A DNA stretch of 64,000 bases, taken from contig JBMOIC010000016.1 in NCBI GenBank assembly GCA_049317525.1, forward strand, positions 3,080-67,079. The letters are read 5' to 3'. The stretch is from UBA961 sp049317525 (GTDB lineage Bacteria; Bacteroidota; Ignavibacteria; Kapaibacteriales; UBA961). Numbering within the stretch: position 1 is the first letter of the stretch; every line of letters starts with the position of its first letter. This document shows positions 33,538 to 42,935 of the stretch, one piece after another. Position numbers and translations under genes: made by a program. The notes below the pieces were generated by a model. It was not told the DNA's origin. It ran no database searches and saw only the letters and a program-made list of their open reading frames with translations.

Positions 33538-34587
33538 TTAACCATCATAATCAACAAATACATCTGATGTTAAAGGATGTGCTTGACATGTTAGAATATA
33601 TCCTTCTTCAATTTCATCATCTGTTAATGCTTCTCTACTTTCCATATGAACTTTTCCACTTCTTAGCTTTGCTCTACATGTACAACATGCAGCAATTTGG
33701 CATGCATAAGGAGGGTCTATATTATTTTTGATACCAGCTTCTAGTATGCTATCTTGAGACTCTACTTCTATATCATATTCCTTTCCATACAGCTTTACAT
33801 GAATGGTAAAATCTGTAGGCTCAATCGATGAAACTTGCTCATTAGATTCAGATATAGGTGCAGTAAAATATTCACGATGAATATATGAACTATCAATATT
33901 CTGTGCATGTAATACTGCTTCTGCATTATTCATTACTTGTTGTGGACCACACAAATAATAATGACCAGAAGATAGGAATGAATCAGTTAATAAAGTGCTT
34001 AATAATTCTTGCGATAAAATTCCTTTATTATTACCATCTGAATATTCAAGGATATGAATCAGAGTAAATCTATCTGAATATGTATCTTTTAATAGTTCTA
34101 AGTCTTCAAAGAACATGATAGAAGATGTATCTCTATTTCCATAAATCAAAAGGATTTTTGCATCTAATTGTTGTTGCAATACACTTTTTGTTATTGATAA
34201 TAAAGGAGTTATACCACTTCCACCAGCAATCAATACATAAGAATTAATTGCATTAGAATGAATATCTACCTTGAAATTACCATTGGGAGGCATTAATTCT
34301 ACAGAATCACCAACTTGAAGATGTTCATTTATATATGTAGAAACAAGTCCATGTTCAGTTTGTTTTACACCAATTGTTAATGTGTTATCACTATATGGAC
34401 TACTACACAATGAATAGGCTCTATTAACAGTTTGGCCATTAATATTCAATCGAATCGTAATGTATTGTCCGGGGAGATAAGCAAAAACTTGTTTGAGTTC
34501 TTCAGGAATATCAAAGCTTACAGCAACGGCTGCTTTAGTAAGCCTTTTAATATGAGAAACCTTGACAGGATAAAATTGAAGTGCCAT
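33538..34587 (-). CDS. PaaE-type NAD(P)H oxidoreductase with FAD and 2Fe-2S domains
   Basis: A 349-residue reductase with ferredoxin-NADP reductase fold: FAD motif RAYSLCSSPY, phosphate-binding PPNGNFKV, NAD(P) site LIAGGSGITPLLSI and LCGPQQVM, then a C-terminal plant-type ferredoxin domain with ACQIAACCTCRAKL (C-x4-C-x2-C, plus one extra Cys) and LTCQAHP. This matches PaaE, the electron-transfer subunit of phenylacetyl-CoA epoxidase, and related reductases. No paaABCD genes are here and the downstream genes are SufT and SufU, so a general reductase role may be more apt. It is cytoplasmic. Confidence 0.88.
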   Translation of the reverse strand: MALQFYPVKVSHIKRLTKAAVAVSFDIPEELKQVFAYLPGQYITIRLNINGQTVNRAYSLCSSPYSDNTLTIGVKQTEHGLVSTYINEHLQVGDSVELMPPNGNFKVDIHSNAINSYVLIAGGSGITPLLSITKSVLQQQLDAKILLIYGNRDTSSIMFFEDLELLKDTYSDRFTLIHILEYSDGNNKGILSQELLSTLLTDSFLSSGHYYLCGPQQVMNNAEAVLHAQNIDSSYIHREYFTAPISESNEQVSSIEPTDFTIHVKLYGKEYDIEVESQDSILEAGIKNNIDPPYACQIAACCTCRAKLRSGKVHMESREALTDDEIEEGYILTCQAHPLTSDVFVDYDG

Positions 34588-34626
34588 TCAACATCTAAAA
34601 AATAATAAAAGAAAAGTAATACTAAT

Positions 34627-35013
34627 TTACCAAAATCCTAATTCAAGCTTTGCAGCTTCGCTCATCATTTCTTTGTCCCAAGGGGGATCAAATGTTAATT
34701 CAACATGCACACTTTTAACGTCTGCAACCTGAAGTGCCGCTTGTTCAACTTGCCCAGGAATCATACCCGCTGCAAAACAGCCTGGTGAAGTTAATGTCAT
34801 AACAATATCAGCTTTTTGGCTTTCGGCATCGTATTTTACGCTATAAATCAAACCAAGAGCATAAATATCCACTGGAATTTCAGGATCAAATACAGTTTTT
34901 ATCCCTGCGATGATTTTATCTTCTACAGAAGCCGAATCTGAAACATCAATTACAAGAACAGGCTTTATGTGATTTTCTTTATCGTCTAATTTGAGAGGTA
35001 CAAAAGTATTCAT
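34627..35013 (-). CDS. sufT: SufT/MIP18-family (DUF59) Fe-S assembly protein
   Basis: A 128-residue DUF59 protein. It has the conserved IKTVFDPEIPVDIYALGLIYSV and the cysteine-bearing TSPGCFAAGMIPGQVEQA, ending VELTFDPPWDKEMMSEAAKLELGF. This is the SufT type, which assists maturation of Fe-S proteins. It could alternatively be called PaaD-like, but the SufU gene 13 bases upstream makes the SUF context stronger. The N-terminus of about 30 residues before the domain is charged and not conserved. It is cytoplasmic and co-directional with the reductase gene. Confidence 0.88.
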   Translation of the reverse strand: MNTFVPLKLDDKENHIKPVLVIDVSDSASVEDKIIAGIKTVFDPEIPVDIYALGLIYSVKYDAESQKADIVMTLTSPGCFAAGMIPGQVEQAALQVADVKSVHVELTFDPPWDKEMMSEAAKLELGFW

Positions 35014-35026
35014 AATTAATCATGTA

Positions 35027-35476
35027 TTATTCAGTTGAAGCAATATTTTTACCATGTAAAGCAGATTGCATAGTATGCCATGCCAATGAAGCACATTTAA
35101 CACGTGCTGGGAATTCTCTGATACCAGTAAAAACAGCCATTTTACCTAGTGAATCCTCGTTTAAATCAGCATCCATAGGTGCAGTAACAACAAAATGGAA
35201 ATCATTAAATAATTGTTCTGCTTGTTCGATTGTCTTTCCTTTTAGAACGGTTGTCATGATTGAAGCAGAAGACTTTGCAATTGCACAACCAGAACCTTCA
35301 AATGAAATTTCTTTTATTATGTCATTCTCAATCAAAAGATGCACCGTAATATCATCACCACAAAGCGGGTTTAAACCATCTGCAGAATGATTTGCAGATA
35401 GTAATGGACCAAAATTTCTTGGGTTTTTATTGTGGTCTAAAATAACCTGTTGATACAATGATTGAATGTCATTCAT
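35027..35476 (-). CDS. sufU: SufU-type Fe-S cluster assembly scaffold/sulfurtransferase
   Basis: A 149-residue NifU/IscU-fold protein: LYQQVILDHNKNPRNFGPL, then GLNPLCGDDITVHLL with the first Cys, GSGCAIAKSSASIM with the second, and FPARVKCASLAWHTM with the third. Together with an Asp, the three Cys bind zinc or cluster. The 18-20 residue insert before the third Cys is the SufU signature. It accepts sulfur from SufS, which is not in the window. Start 35476 (MNDIQSL) is chosen, since the 13 residues upstream are not family-like. Confidence 0.93.
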   Translation of the reverse strand: MNDIQSLYQQVILDHNKNPRNFGPLLSANHSADGLNPLCGDDITVHLLIENDIIKEISFEGSGCAIAKSSASIMTTVLKGKTIEQAEQLFNDFHFVVTAPMDADLNEDSLGKMAVFTGIREFPARVKCASLAWHTMQSALHGKNIASTE

Positions 35477-35664
35477 ACAAAAGAAAACTCGAAAATTGAA
35501 AAACTGTAGAATCAAAGAATAAATGTATAACGAATTACAATGTAAATTCGTTCACTTGTTTACAAGGAAAGATATGGGATATTCACTAAATTGCACCTAT
35601 AACATTGTATTTATCTATGTTCAAGTCCAACTTTTTACTTTAAATTCGGTGGGAAACCAAAGAG

Positions 35665-37128
35665 ATGAATCATAAAATCGTGAGTGATGGTATTACTTTT
35701 GACGATGTTCTCCTAATTCCCAGATATTCAGATATTCTTCCAAAAGAAACTTCATTAAGCACAAAATTAACAAAAGGAATAGTGTTAAATATTCCTATTA
35801 TCAGTGCTGCTATGGATACCGTAACTGAATCAGAAATGGCTATAGCACTTGCAAGAGAAGGTGGCATTGGAATTATTCATAAGAATATGAGTATATCCAA
35901 ACAAGCCGAAGAAGTTGACAAAGTAAAGCGCTCTGAAAGTGGAATGATTAGAAATCCAATCACTTTAACAGGGCAGAATACGGCCCAAGATGCTTTAGCT
36001 TTAATGTCAAAGTATAAAATTGCAGGATTCCCAGTTATTGATTCTCATCAAAAACTTATTGGAATTGTAACTAATCGAGATTTACGATTTAAAAGTAATG
36101 GCTTACAGCCTATTGCAGAATTAATGACAAAAGACACAATTATTACTACTCATGTTGGTACTACTTTAGAAGAAGCTGAACAATTACTTGAGAAGCATAG
36201 AATAGAAAAACTTCCTGTTGTTGATAATAATGGGGTTTTACATGGCCTGATAACATTTAAAGATATTCAGAAAAAAAAGAAATATCCAAATGCTTGTAAA
36301 GATCAACATGGAAGATTAAGAGTTGGTGCCGCTGTTGGTGTTGCTTCCGAAACTTTAGATAGAGTAAAAGCATTAGTAAATTCTGGAGTTGATGTAATAA
36401 TTATTGATACAGCCCATGGACATTCATTTGGGGTGATTTCTATGGTTAAACAAGTTAAACAGCTCTATCCAGAATTACAAATTATTGCTGGTAATATTGC
36501 TACCGGAGATGCTGCTCTAGACTTGATTAAAGCAGGGGTAGATGGTATAAAAGTGGGTATTGGGCCAGGCAGCATTTGTACTACTCGCATTGTAGCTGGA
36601 GTTGGTGTTCCACAGTTAACTGCTATCATGAATGCAGCTTTGATTGCTAAAGAATACGACATACCCATAATTGCTGATGGTGGTATTAAACAAACAGGTG
36701 ATATTGCAAAAGCTATTGCTGCTGGCGCAGATTGCATCATGATTGGCGGCATGTTAGCTGGCCATGAGGAAAGCCCTGGCGAAAAAATCTTATTAGAAGG
36801 CAGAGCATATAAAATGTATCGTGGCATGGGATCTTTGGGAGCTATGCAACAAGGATCTGCAGACAGATATTTTCAGGATATTGAAGAAGGAATTGCAAAA
36901 CTTGTTCCAGAAGGCATCGAAGGTCGGGTGCCATATAAAGGAAATGCAAGCGATACTATTTATCAATTAATCGGCGGCCTAAGATCATCAATGGGATATT
37001 GTGGCTGTAAATCCATAGCTGAATTGAAAGAATTTGCCCAATTTACTAGAATCACTGGTGCCGGCTTAAAAGAATCTCATCCTCATGATGTTGTTGTTAC
37101 AAAAGCATCTCCAAATTATTTTTCTTAA
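35665..37128 (+). CDS. guaB: Inosine-5'-monophosphate dehydrogenase
   Basis: A 487-residue enzyme oxidising IMP to XMP with NAD+, the committed step to guanine nucleotides. The TIM barrel carries the conserved GITFDDVLLIP at the N-terminus, two tandem CBS domains (about 92-210), KVGIGPGSICTTRIVAGVGVP with the catalytic cysteine, IADGGIKQTGDIAKAIAAGA and the mobile flap YRGMGSLGAM with the Arg/Tyr region. A weak AAAGAG precedes the ATG. It is followed 10 bases later by the xerC/D gene, so co-transcription is likely. Confidence 0.98.
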   Translation: MNHKIVSDGITFDDVLLIPRYSDILPKETSLSTKLTKGIVLNIPIISAAMDTVTESEMAIALAREGGIGIIHKNMSISKQAEEVDKVKRSESGMIRNPITLTGQNTAQDALALMSKYKIAGFPVIDSHQKLIGIVTNRDLRFKSNGLQPIAELMTKDTIITTHVGTTLEEAEQLLEKHRIEKLPVVDNNGVLHGLITFKDIQKKKKYPNACKDQHGRLRVGAAVGVASETLDRVKALVNSGVDVIIIDTAHGHSFGVISMVKQVKQLYPELQIIAGNIATGDAALDLIKAGVDGIKVGIGPGSICTTRIVAGVGVPQLTAIMNAALIAKEYDIPIIADGGIKQTGDIAKAIAAGADCIMIGGMLAGHEESPGEKILLEGRAYKMYRGMGSLGAMQQGSADRYFQDIEEGIAKLVPEGIEGRVPYKGNASDTIYQLIGGLRSSMGYCGCKSIAELKEFAQFTRITGAGLKESHPHDVVVTKASPNYFS

Positions 37129-37137
37129 AGGATCGGA

Positions 37138-38067
37138 ATGAGCAGCAAAACAAAAAATAAGCTGGCGCATTCATTGATTAAAGATATTACTTCATACAAA
37201 AGACATTTGACTTTCGAAAAAGGCGTCAGTGATAATACATTGCACGCCTATATTTTTGATATATCTAGATTTGCAGAATTTTCTCAGCAAAAAGATATCT
37301 CTTCTTTTAATGATATAACCATTCAACACCTAAACCAATTTTTAGCACTATTAGAAGACATTGGTTTAGCCTTAAGCTCACGATCCCGAAATCTATCGTC
37401 AATTCGTGGATTTTTTACTTTTCTGTTTTCAAATAAAATTATTGACCATGATATAACAGAAAAAGCTGAATTACCTAAATCAAAACGGTTATTGCCAGAT
37501 ACCTTGTCCATTCAAGAAATACTTTTGATCTTAGATCAACCAGACATTGAAACAAAAGCTGGAATTAGAGACAAAGCTATTTTAGAATTACTATATGCAT
37601 CAGGCTTAAGAGTTTCCGAACTATGCAGTGTGAAACAAAGAGATATTCTATTTCCACAAGAAATGATAAGAGTTTTTGGCAAAGGGTCTAAAGAAAGAAT
37701 TGTCCCTGTTGGAGAAACAGCATTAGGTTGGATTCAAAGATATCAACATGACATCAGACCTCATTTCATGAAATCTGGAGTTTCAACCGATGATATTCTT
37801 TTTTTAAATCAAAAAGGAAAAGGATTATCAAGAATGAGCATATGGAATATTGTTTCCTCTTCAGTTTCTTTGGCTGGAATTGATAAACATGTACATCCTC
37901 ATACATTTAGACATTCCTTTGCAACACATTTATTAGAGGGAGGTGCTGATTTAAGAGCTTTGCAAGAAATGCTTGGGCATTCTGATATTAGCACAACTCA
38001 AATCTATACTCATCTAGACAGGGAATTTATCAGAGAAGTTCATAGAACTTTTCATCCAAGAGGTTAA
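37138..38067 (+). CDS. xerD: Tyrosine recombinase XerC/XerD
   Basis: A 309-residue site-specific recombinase that resolves chromosome dimers at dif with its partner and FtsK. The N-terminal SAM-like domain includes FEKGVSDNTLHAYIFDISRF. The catalytic residues are all visible: Arg in YASGLRVSELC, Lys in VFGKGSKERIVP, His/Arg in HPHTFRHSFATHLLEGG, His in MLGHSDISTTQ and Tyr in IYTHLD. XerC and XerD cannot be told apart here, and the symbol is provisional. AGGA lies 5 bases before the ATG. Its stop directly abuts the stop of the convergent PBP gene. Confidence 0.9.
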   Translation: MSSKTKNKLAHSLIKDITSYKRHLTFEKGVSDNTLHAYIFDISRFAEFSQQKDISSFNDITIQHLNQFLALLEDIGLALSSRSRNLSSIRGFFTFLFSNKIIDHDITEKAELPKSKRLLPDTLSIQEILLILDQPDIETKAGIRDKAILELLYASGLRVSELCSVKQRDILFPQEMIRVFGKGSKERIVPVGETALGWIQRYQHDIRPHFMKSGVSTDDILFLNQKGKGLSRMSIWNIVSSSVSLAGIDKHVHPHTFRHSFATHLLEGGADLRALQEMLGHSDISTTQIYTHLDREFIREVHRTFHPRG

Positions 38068-40242
38068 TTATTCACAACTTAAAATACATTCCTTTTTGCC
38101 TGCCTTATTATATTGTTGCCCTATTACTTTTCCTTGGCCAATTACTCTTACTTGATAGCCAGCCGAATGCAAAACAGACATGGCTCTACGAACGCTCATA
38201 CCCTTAACATTTGGCCTAATTTGATTACCAGGAATATTTTTTTGAGAATTATCAGATAGTATCATTGTCTTTTTCTTAGAAGCATCACCCGTTTTAATTG
38301 GAATATCTGTCCCTTTTTTCAGCCAAAACCCTTTAGGTACATATTGTTCAATAATGATTCCTTCAGCATTTCTGGGTAAACGCAAACCAATAGAATGAAC
38401 CATTTCTCGGGCTTTTTCTACTGAAATACCTCTTAAGTCAGGAACCAATGCACTATCAATTAATTTGCTTTGCATAAGTTCTTGATCTGTTAGATTTTCA
38501 TTAATGGGCAATTTAGACGCTGTTATCCATTTTTGAGCAATCTTTCTAAATATTGGAGCAGCTGTTTTGCCACCATAAATATCTGTTTTAGGTCTGTGCA
38601 ACATTACTATCATTGCTATTTTAGGATTATCTGCAGGAAAAAAGCCAGCAAATGAGGCAGTATATGCTTGTTTTGAATATTTACCATCAATTAACTGTTG
38701 TGCAGTTCCTGTTTTTCCGGCAATACGAATACCATCAATTTTTGCTTCTTGTCCAGTTCCCCTATCAACAACTCCACACAGCATATCTTTTACTATCACA
38801 GATGTTTTGTTTGAAATAACAGATCGAATTCTTTGAGGTTTATTATACAGGATAGTACCACCATCATTATCAATAATTGATTTTATTACATATGGCCTCA
38901 TCATTATGCCACGATTCGCCACTGTGGCATATGCATTAACTACTTGCAATGCAGTAGCACCTAATTCATATCCATAAGCCATAAATCTTTTTGTAGAAGC
39001 ATCAAATGCAGAAGGTTTTTTTAAAATACCAGAAACCTCTCCAGGCAAATCGATACCAAGAAAAATCCCAAAACCAAAATCACGAGCATATTTATAAAAT
39101 TTATCAGAAGATAGATTATCAGAATTTTTTGCAAATACTATATTGCTAGATTGTTCTAATGCTTCTGAAAAAGACATTTTATACATTGGATGCGAATCCT
39201 TTATCTCATAATTACCAATACGATAGGTACCTCCCATTCCATCAACTTTAGAGTCTGGTTTTAAAATTCCTTCTTCAATCATGGCGCATGCAGTAATGAG
39301 CTTAAAAGTTGAACCCGGTTCATAAATATCTGTTATACCCTGCAAACGCATGGCTTCGGGAAGAATATTATTATTATGATTGGGATCGAAAGTTGGATAC
39401 GATGCCATAGCTAATATTTCGCCAGTTGAAGGATATATGGCGATAACTGTACCACCTTCGGCATGAGATTCCATAATACCTTCTGCCAATTCATACTCCG
39501 CGATTCTTTGTAATTCTATATCCAATGTTAAAGATACATTATGCCCCTTCACTATGTGTTTATCAGACATTTCAACAGTTGGATATAAATTCCCCACAGC
39601 ATCCCTTTTCATGGCTACAGAGTCTTTTTTACCTTGCAATAAAGAGTCAAGATGCAATTCTATTCCAGACACTCCAATATTATCTATATTAGCATATCCA
39701 ATTACCTGGGCTCCTGCAGATCCGTATACATATCTTCTTTTTGGTTCTGATAATCTTATAAAACCAGGATCTTTTATCGAGTCAATAATTGTATGTCTAG
39801 TAGTCATGCCCCTAATGATATAAGTAAAAGAGGATTTCGCATTCATTATTAAGCGTTCATAATATCCTGTAGTATCTCCGGTTACCTGATTAAATGCTGT
39901 AATAATTGCCTTTTTATTTTTTATCATTTTGGCATCTATTGCATAAGAAAAACCATTAACACTCATTGCTATTATTCTTCCATTCCTATCAAATATCTGC
40001 CCCCTTTGAGGAATCATTTGAACTACAATCTCATATTGTAGCCTTGCTTTTTCTTGATATTCACCGCCCTTGATAATTTGAATATAAAACAATCTAATTG
40101 CTGCAATACAATATATAGAGCAAATAAAAATAAGTATCAATCTGATTCTTTGCGGTGAAAACGCAAATTCCATTGATAATTGGAATTGTGAATCCAATAT
40201 ATCTTCTTTCTGCTTGGAAATTTTCTTTTTAGCAGGACTCAT
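38068..40242 (-). CDS. ftsI: FtsI/PBP2-type penicillin-binding protein with C-terminal PASTA domains
   Basis: A 724-residue class B transpeptidase that cross-links septal peptidoglycan. One N-terminal membrane helix (about 33-55, LILIFICSIYCIAAIRLFY) leads to the dimerisation domain (RGQIFDRNGRIIAMS). The penicillin-binding core has the active-site SxxK in EPGSTFKLITA, SxN in EQSSNIVFAK and KTG in IAGKTGTAQQL. Two PASTA repeats follow (about 600-720, VPDLRGISVEKAREMV and VKGMSVRRAMSVLHSAGY). A cysteine-containing tail (GKKECILSCE) ends it. The usual mraW-ftsL-mur neighbours are missing here. Its stop abuts xerD. Confidence 0.93.
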   Translation of the reverse strand: MSPAKKKISKQKEDILDSQFQLSMEFAFSPQRIRLILIFICSIYCIAAIRLFYIQIIKGGEYQEKARLQYEIVVQMIPQRGQIFDRNGRIIAMSVNGFSYAIDAKMIKNKKAIITAFNQVTGDTTGYYERLIMNAKSSFTYIIRGMTTRHTIIDSIKDPGFIRLSEPKRRYVYGSAGAQVIGYANIDNIGVSGIELHLDSLLQGKKDSVAMKRDAVGNLYPTVEMSDKHIVKGHNVSLTLDIELQRIAEYELAEGIMESHAEGGTVIAIYPSTGEILAMASYPTFDPNHNNNILPEAMRLQGITDIYEPGSTFKLITACAMIEEGILKPDSKVDGMGGTYRIGNYEIKDSHPMYKMSFSEALEQSSNIVFAKNSDNLSSDKFYKYARDFGFGIFLGIDLPGEVSGILKKPSAFDASTKRFMAYGYELGATALQVVNAYATVANRGIMMRPYVIKSIIDNDGGTILYNKPQRIRSVISNKTSVIVKDMLCGVVDRGTGQEAKIDGIRIAGKTGTAQQLIDGKYSKQAYTASFAGFFPADNPKIAMIVMLHRPKTDIYGGKTAAPIFRKIAQKWITASKLPINENLTDQELMQSKLIDSALVPDLRGISVEKAREMVHSIGLRLPRNAEGIIIEQYVPKGFWLKKGTDIPIKTGDASKKKTMILSDNSQKNIPGNQIRPNVKGMSVRRAMSVLHSAGYQVRVIGQGKVIGQQYNKAGKKECILSCE

Positions 40243-40415
40243 AATATATTAATTGGGATGGAATAATGCTGCATTTCAAAAATACTCTTTTCTCTTGAAT
40301 TCGAATATGGACAACTCACTCATTTTTAACTGTTTTACTCTTCAGGTTTTAATATAGCTTTATATACCTTATTTAATTCACTAAATTAGTATAAACTTTA
40401 TTACATGGATATCGC

Positions 40416-41165
40416 ATGAGTTCTTATACAAAAACTTATATCACCTATGATATAGAAACAATTGGATTACCCTTTGATTCATTTGATGATACCAGAAAAG
40501 AATATCTTATTCGTGGGGCAGACACCAAAGAATTACAGGCAAAAAAAATTGACGAAATGGCATTGTCACCATTAACTGGTCAAATTGTTTGCTTAGGTGT
40601 AAAGATCATGCAAAAGCAAGAGAATCAATGGGTAGAATTAAAAAACGGTGCTTTTATGGTAGACCCATCTATTGCTGATGGGAATATGCAAACAATTGAA
40701 CTTTCTAATGGAATTAAGTCTGTTTTTTGTTCTGAAAAAACATTAATCGAGGGCTTTTGGAAAATATTAACAAGCTATCCTCAACCTCATTTAATAACTT
40801 TTAATGGAAGGGGTTTTGATGCTCCATTTATTATGCTTAGGTCAGCTTTATTAAAAGTTAAACCTTTGCATAATCTTATGAGTGGCACCAGATATAGCTA
40901 TAAAGATTCACATACTGATTTACTAGATGAATTATGTTTTTTTAATCCTCAGCAATCGGGGGCTACGCGTAGATACAATTTCGATTTTGCTGCAAAAGCA
41001 TTTGGCATAGAATCACCAAAGGCAGATGGTGTAGATGGCTCAAAAGTTGCAAAGCTTTATGCTCATCAATCATATACTACTATTGCAGAATATTGCTTAA
41101 GAGATGTACAAGCAACTTGGGATTTATACGTAGCCATGAAAGATTATATGCCAGATATACGGTAA
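40416..41165 (+). CDS. Predicted 3'-5' exonuclease, DEDDy type (PolB-exonuclease-like)
   Basis: A 249-residue RNase H-fold exonuclease. The acidic DEDDy residues are all visible: Asp/Glu in TYDIETIGLPF, Asp in ITFNGRGFDAPFI, and Tyr/Asp in AEYCLRDVQATWDLY. This matches the stand-alone PolB-like exonuclease family (DNA_pol_B_exo2), whose role in repair or RNA processing is unsettled. It is cytoplasmic. The 173-base gap upstream, toward the divergent PBP gene, shows no clear promoter motif to me. It lies 4 bases before the ABC-2 permease gene. Confidence 0.9.
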   Translation: MSSYTKTYITYDIETIGLPFDSFDDTRKEYLIRGADTKELQAKKIDEMALSPLTGQIVCLGVKIMQKQENQWVELKNGAFMVDPSIADGNMQTIELSNGIKSVFCSEKTLIEGFWKILTSYPQPHLITFNGRGFDAPFIMLRSALLKVKPLHNLMSGTRYSYKDSHTDLLDELCFFNPQQSGATRRYNFDFAAKAFGIESPKADGVDGSKVAKLYAHQSYTTIAEYCLRDVQATWDLYVAMKDYMPDIR

Positions 41166-41169
41166 AATC

Positions 41170-41955
41170 ATGCAAATAATACGATTATGGATTGCCTTCT
41201 TTAAGAATTGTCTTGCAAGAGAATTAGAATTTCGCGGACATTTCTTCTTCTATTTTTTAATTGACATTGCTTGGTATTCTATACAGATTCTTTTTTTTGA
41301 AGTAATGTTCTTGTATACCCCTGGTTTTGCAGGACTTAGCAAATCACATGCTTATGTGTTTTTAGGCACCCTTTTTATGGTAGATTCAATCAATATGATG
41401 TTGATTGCCACTAATTTTTGGAAATTTCCCACATATATAAATACTGGTGAATTAGATTTTTTTCTGTTAAAACCTGTGTCTGTCTTTTTTCTTGCTTTCT
41501 TTCGCTATCCCAATATTGCTTCTATATTAAATTTTATCGTGAGTATTATCGTTTTTTCTATTGGCATTACGATGCTAACTAACTCTATATCTATTATTCA
41601 ATGGATAAGTTGGTTTACTATGTGCATATGTGGGTCTATCATTATGCTATGTCTAGAAACAATAGTAGCGTCTTGTGCATTTCACATCGTTAACTCTTCT
41701 GGAATTCAGAATATTTTCCATACTATTTATCAAATTGCTACAAGACCAGATGGAATGTACAGCAAGAGAATTCAAAGAATATTTCTAACCGTTTTCCCTA
41801 TCAGTATTATTGCTTCTGTACCTTCAAGAATGCTGTGGTCTGAACCAGACATATCACTTATGTCAATATGTATTATCAGCACAAGTGTTTTTGCGGTTTT
41901 TTCTAGATGGTTTTTTATGTACTCTCTTTCTTTATATGATGGGGCAAGTAGTTAA
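41170..41955 (+). CDS. ABC-2 family transporter permease (PF06182-type)
   Basis: A 261-residue inner-membrane protein with about six hydrophobic segments (FFFYFLIDIAWYSIQILFFEVMF, AYVFLGTLFMVDSINMMLI, ILNFIVSIIVFSIGITML and others). The pattern ELEFRGHFFFYFLIDIAWY and TGELDFFLLKPV is typical of ABC-2_membrane_6 permeases. These usually work as pairs with an ATPase, and neither partner is in the window. Substrate unknown. The stop TAA shares bases with the convergent cdsA stop (TTAA), giving a 4-base overlap. Confidence 0.82.
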   Translation: MQIIRLWIAFFKNCLARELEFRGHFFFYFLIDIAWYSIQILFFEVMFLYTPGFAGLSKSHAYVFLGTLFMVDSINMMLIATNFWKFPTYINTGELDFFLLKPVSVFFLAFFRYPNIASILNFIVSIIVFSIGITMLTNSISIIQWISWFTMCICGSIIMLCLETIVASCAFHIVNSSGIQNIFHTIYQIATRPDGMYSKRIQRIFLTVFPISIIASVPSRMLWSEPDISLMSICIISTSVFAVFSRWFFMYSLSLYDGASS

Positions 41956-42827
41956 TGCATTGCATTAATAATAAGAAGAAATATATAAAAGAATGGAGCA
42001 GCAAAAATCAAGCTATCAAATCTGTCAAATAATCCTCCATGGCCTGGCAGAATACCTGAACTATCCTTTATATGAGCATCCCTTTTTAATAAAGATTCTA
42101 CCAAATCACCAATTGGTGCTACAATAGCTAATAATAAGCAGCCAATCAACATGATGTGAAAAGGAAACTTTGGAATTAAAAAGTAGGAAAATGTCATCAT
42201 GCACAATACCGAACATATAAATCCAATAATGGCACCTTCTACAGTTTTCTTGGGGCTAACATGAGGCATTAAAGGTGTTTTTCCAAAAAGCATACCCCCG
42301 AAATATGCAAATGAATCACTTGTCCAAACTCCCACAAATACTAATAAAACAATCAAAGCACCTGGTTCTAAAGTTGTGGAATCAAAAAAAGACATTACAT
42401 GTGGGAATGTACCTGATGAAATATTTCTTAATAAAAATAATGATGACATCAATACGGGTACATATATAATTCCTCCTATGGTTGCTGCCACAGCAGCAGA
42501 GGGAACTGATTCATGTTTACTATACGAGATAATGAGTTCTGATATTAATGTGGCAAGCACTGCAATTGATAAAAGCAGTATATAAAAATGTGCCGGTATA
42601 GATTCATAATATGCAGTGCAAAGCATCCAAAAAAAACCAATAATTATTCCGATACTCTTATTTGGCCTAAATCCCTTTGCTGCATATAAAGCATATAATT
42701 CTGTTAAAGCAATTAATGTAACTATTATAAAAGGGATATAAAAAAGTAAACCACCATGAATAATCAACCAGATAATCAAAGGAATACCTATCAATCCAAC
42801 AATTACTCTTTTTATTAAATTATTCAT
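41952..42827 (-). CDS. cdsA: Phosphatidate cytidylyltransferase
   Basis: A 291-residue integral membrane enzyme that makes CDP-diacylglycerol from phosphatidate and CTP, the branch point for phospholipids. About seven or eight transmembrane segments are evident. The family signature near the C-terminus reads GDLVESLLKRDAHIKDSSGILPGHGGLFDRFDSL, seen in pieces such as IKDSSGILPGHGG and DRFDSLIFAAPFFY, and the SDSFAYFGGMLFGK motif lies before it. It overlaps the convergent permease by four bases and is divergent from the hydroxyacyl-CoA dehydrogenase-like gene. Confidence 0.95.
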   Translation of the reverse strand: MNNLIKRVIVGLIGIPLIIWLIIHGGLLFYIPFIIVTLIALTELYALYAAKGFRPNKSIGIIIGFFWMLCTAYYESIPAHFYILLLSIAVLATLISELIISYSKHESVPSAAVAATIGGIIYVPVLMSSLFLLRNISSGTFPHVMSFFDSTTLEPGALIVLLVFVGVWTSDSFAYFGGMLFGKTPLMPHVSPKKTVEGAIIGFICSVLCMMTFSYFLIPKFPFHIMLIGCLLLAIVAPIGDLVESLLKRDAHIKDSSGILPGHGGLFDRFDSLIFAAPFFYIFLLIINAMH

Positions 42828-42935
42828 TCTAGATCACATACATTAACTGATTCTACAAGGTTCATTTGACTTTTGGCAAAGGCCTAAAATAACCGTATTT
42901 TACTAAAAATTACTACACTTTATTATTAGCTTCTA

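Noticed and set aside
34627..35013. PaaD of a phenylacetyl-CoA epoxidase operon
   Set aside because: A PaaE-like gene lies next to it, but paaABC are absent and a SufU gene is adjacent on the other side, which fits SufT better.
38036..38050. AAGTTC/GAACTT hairpin at the xerD end as a terminator for PBP or xerD
   Set aside because: Only six base pairs, a three-base loop and no real T run in either direction.
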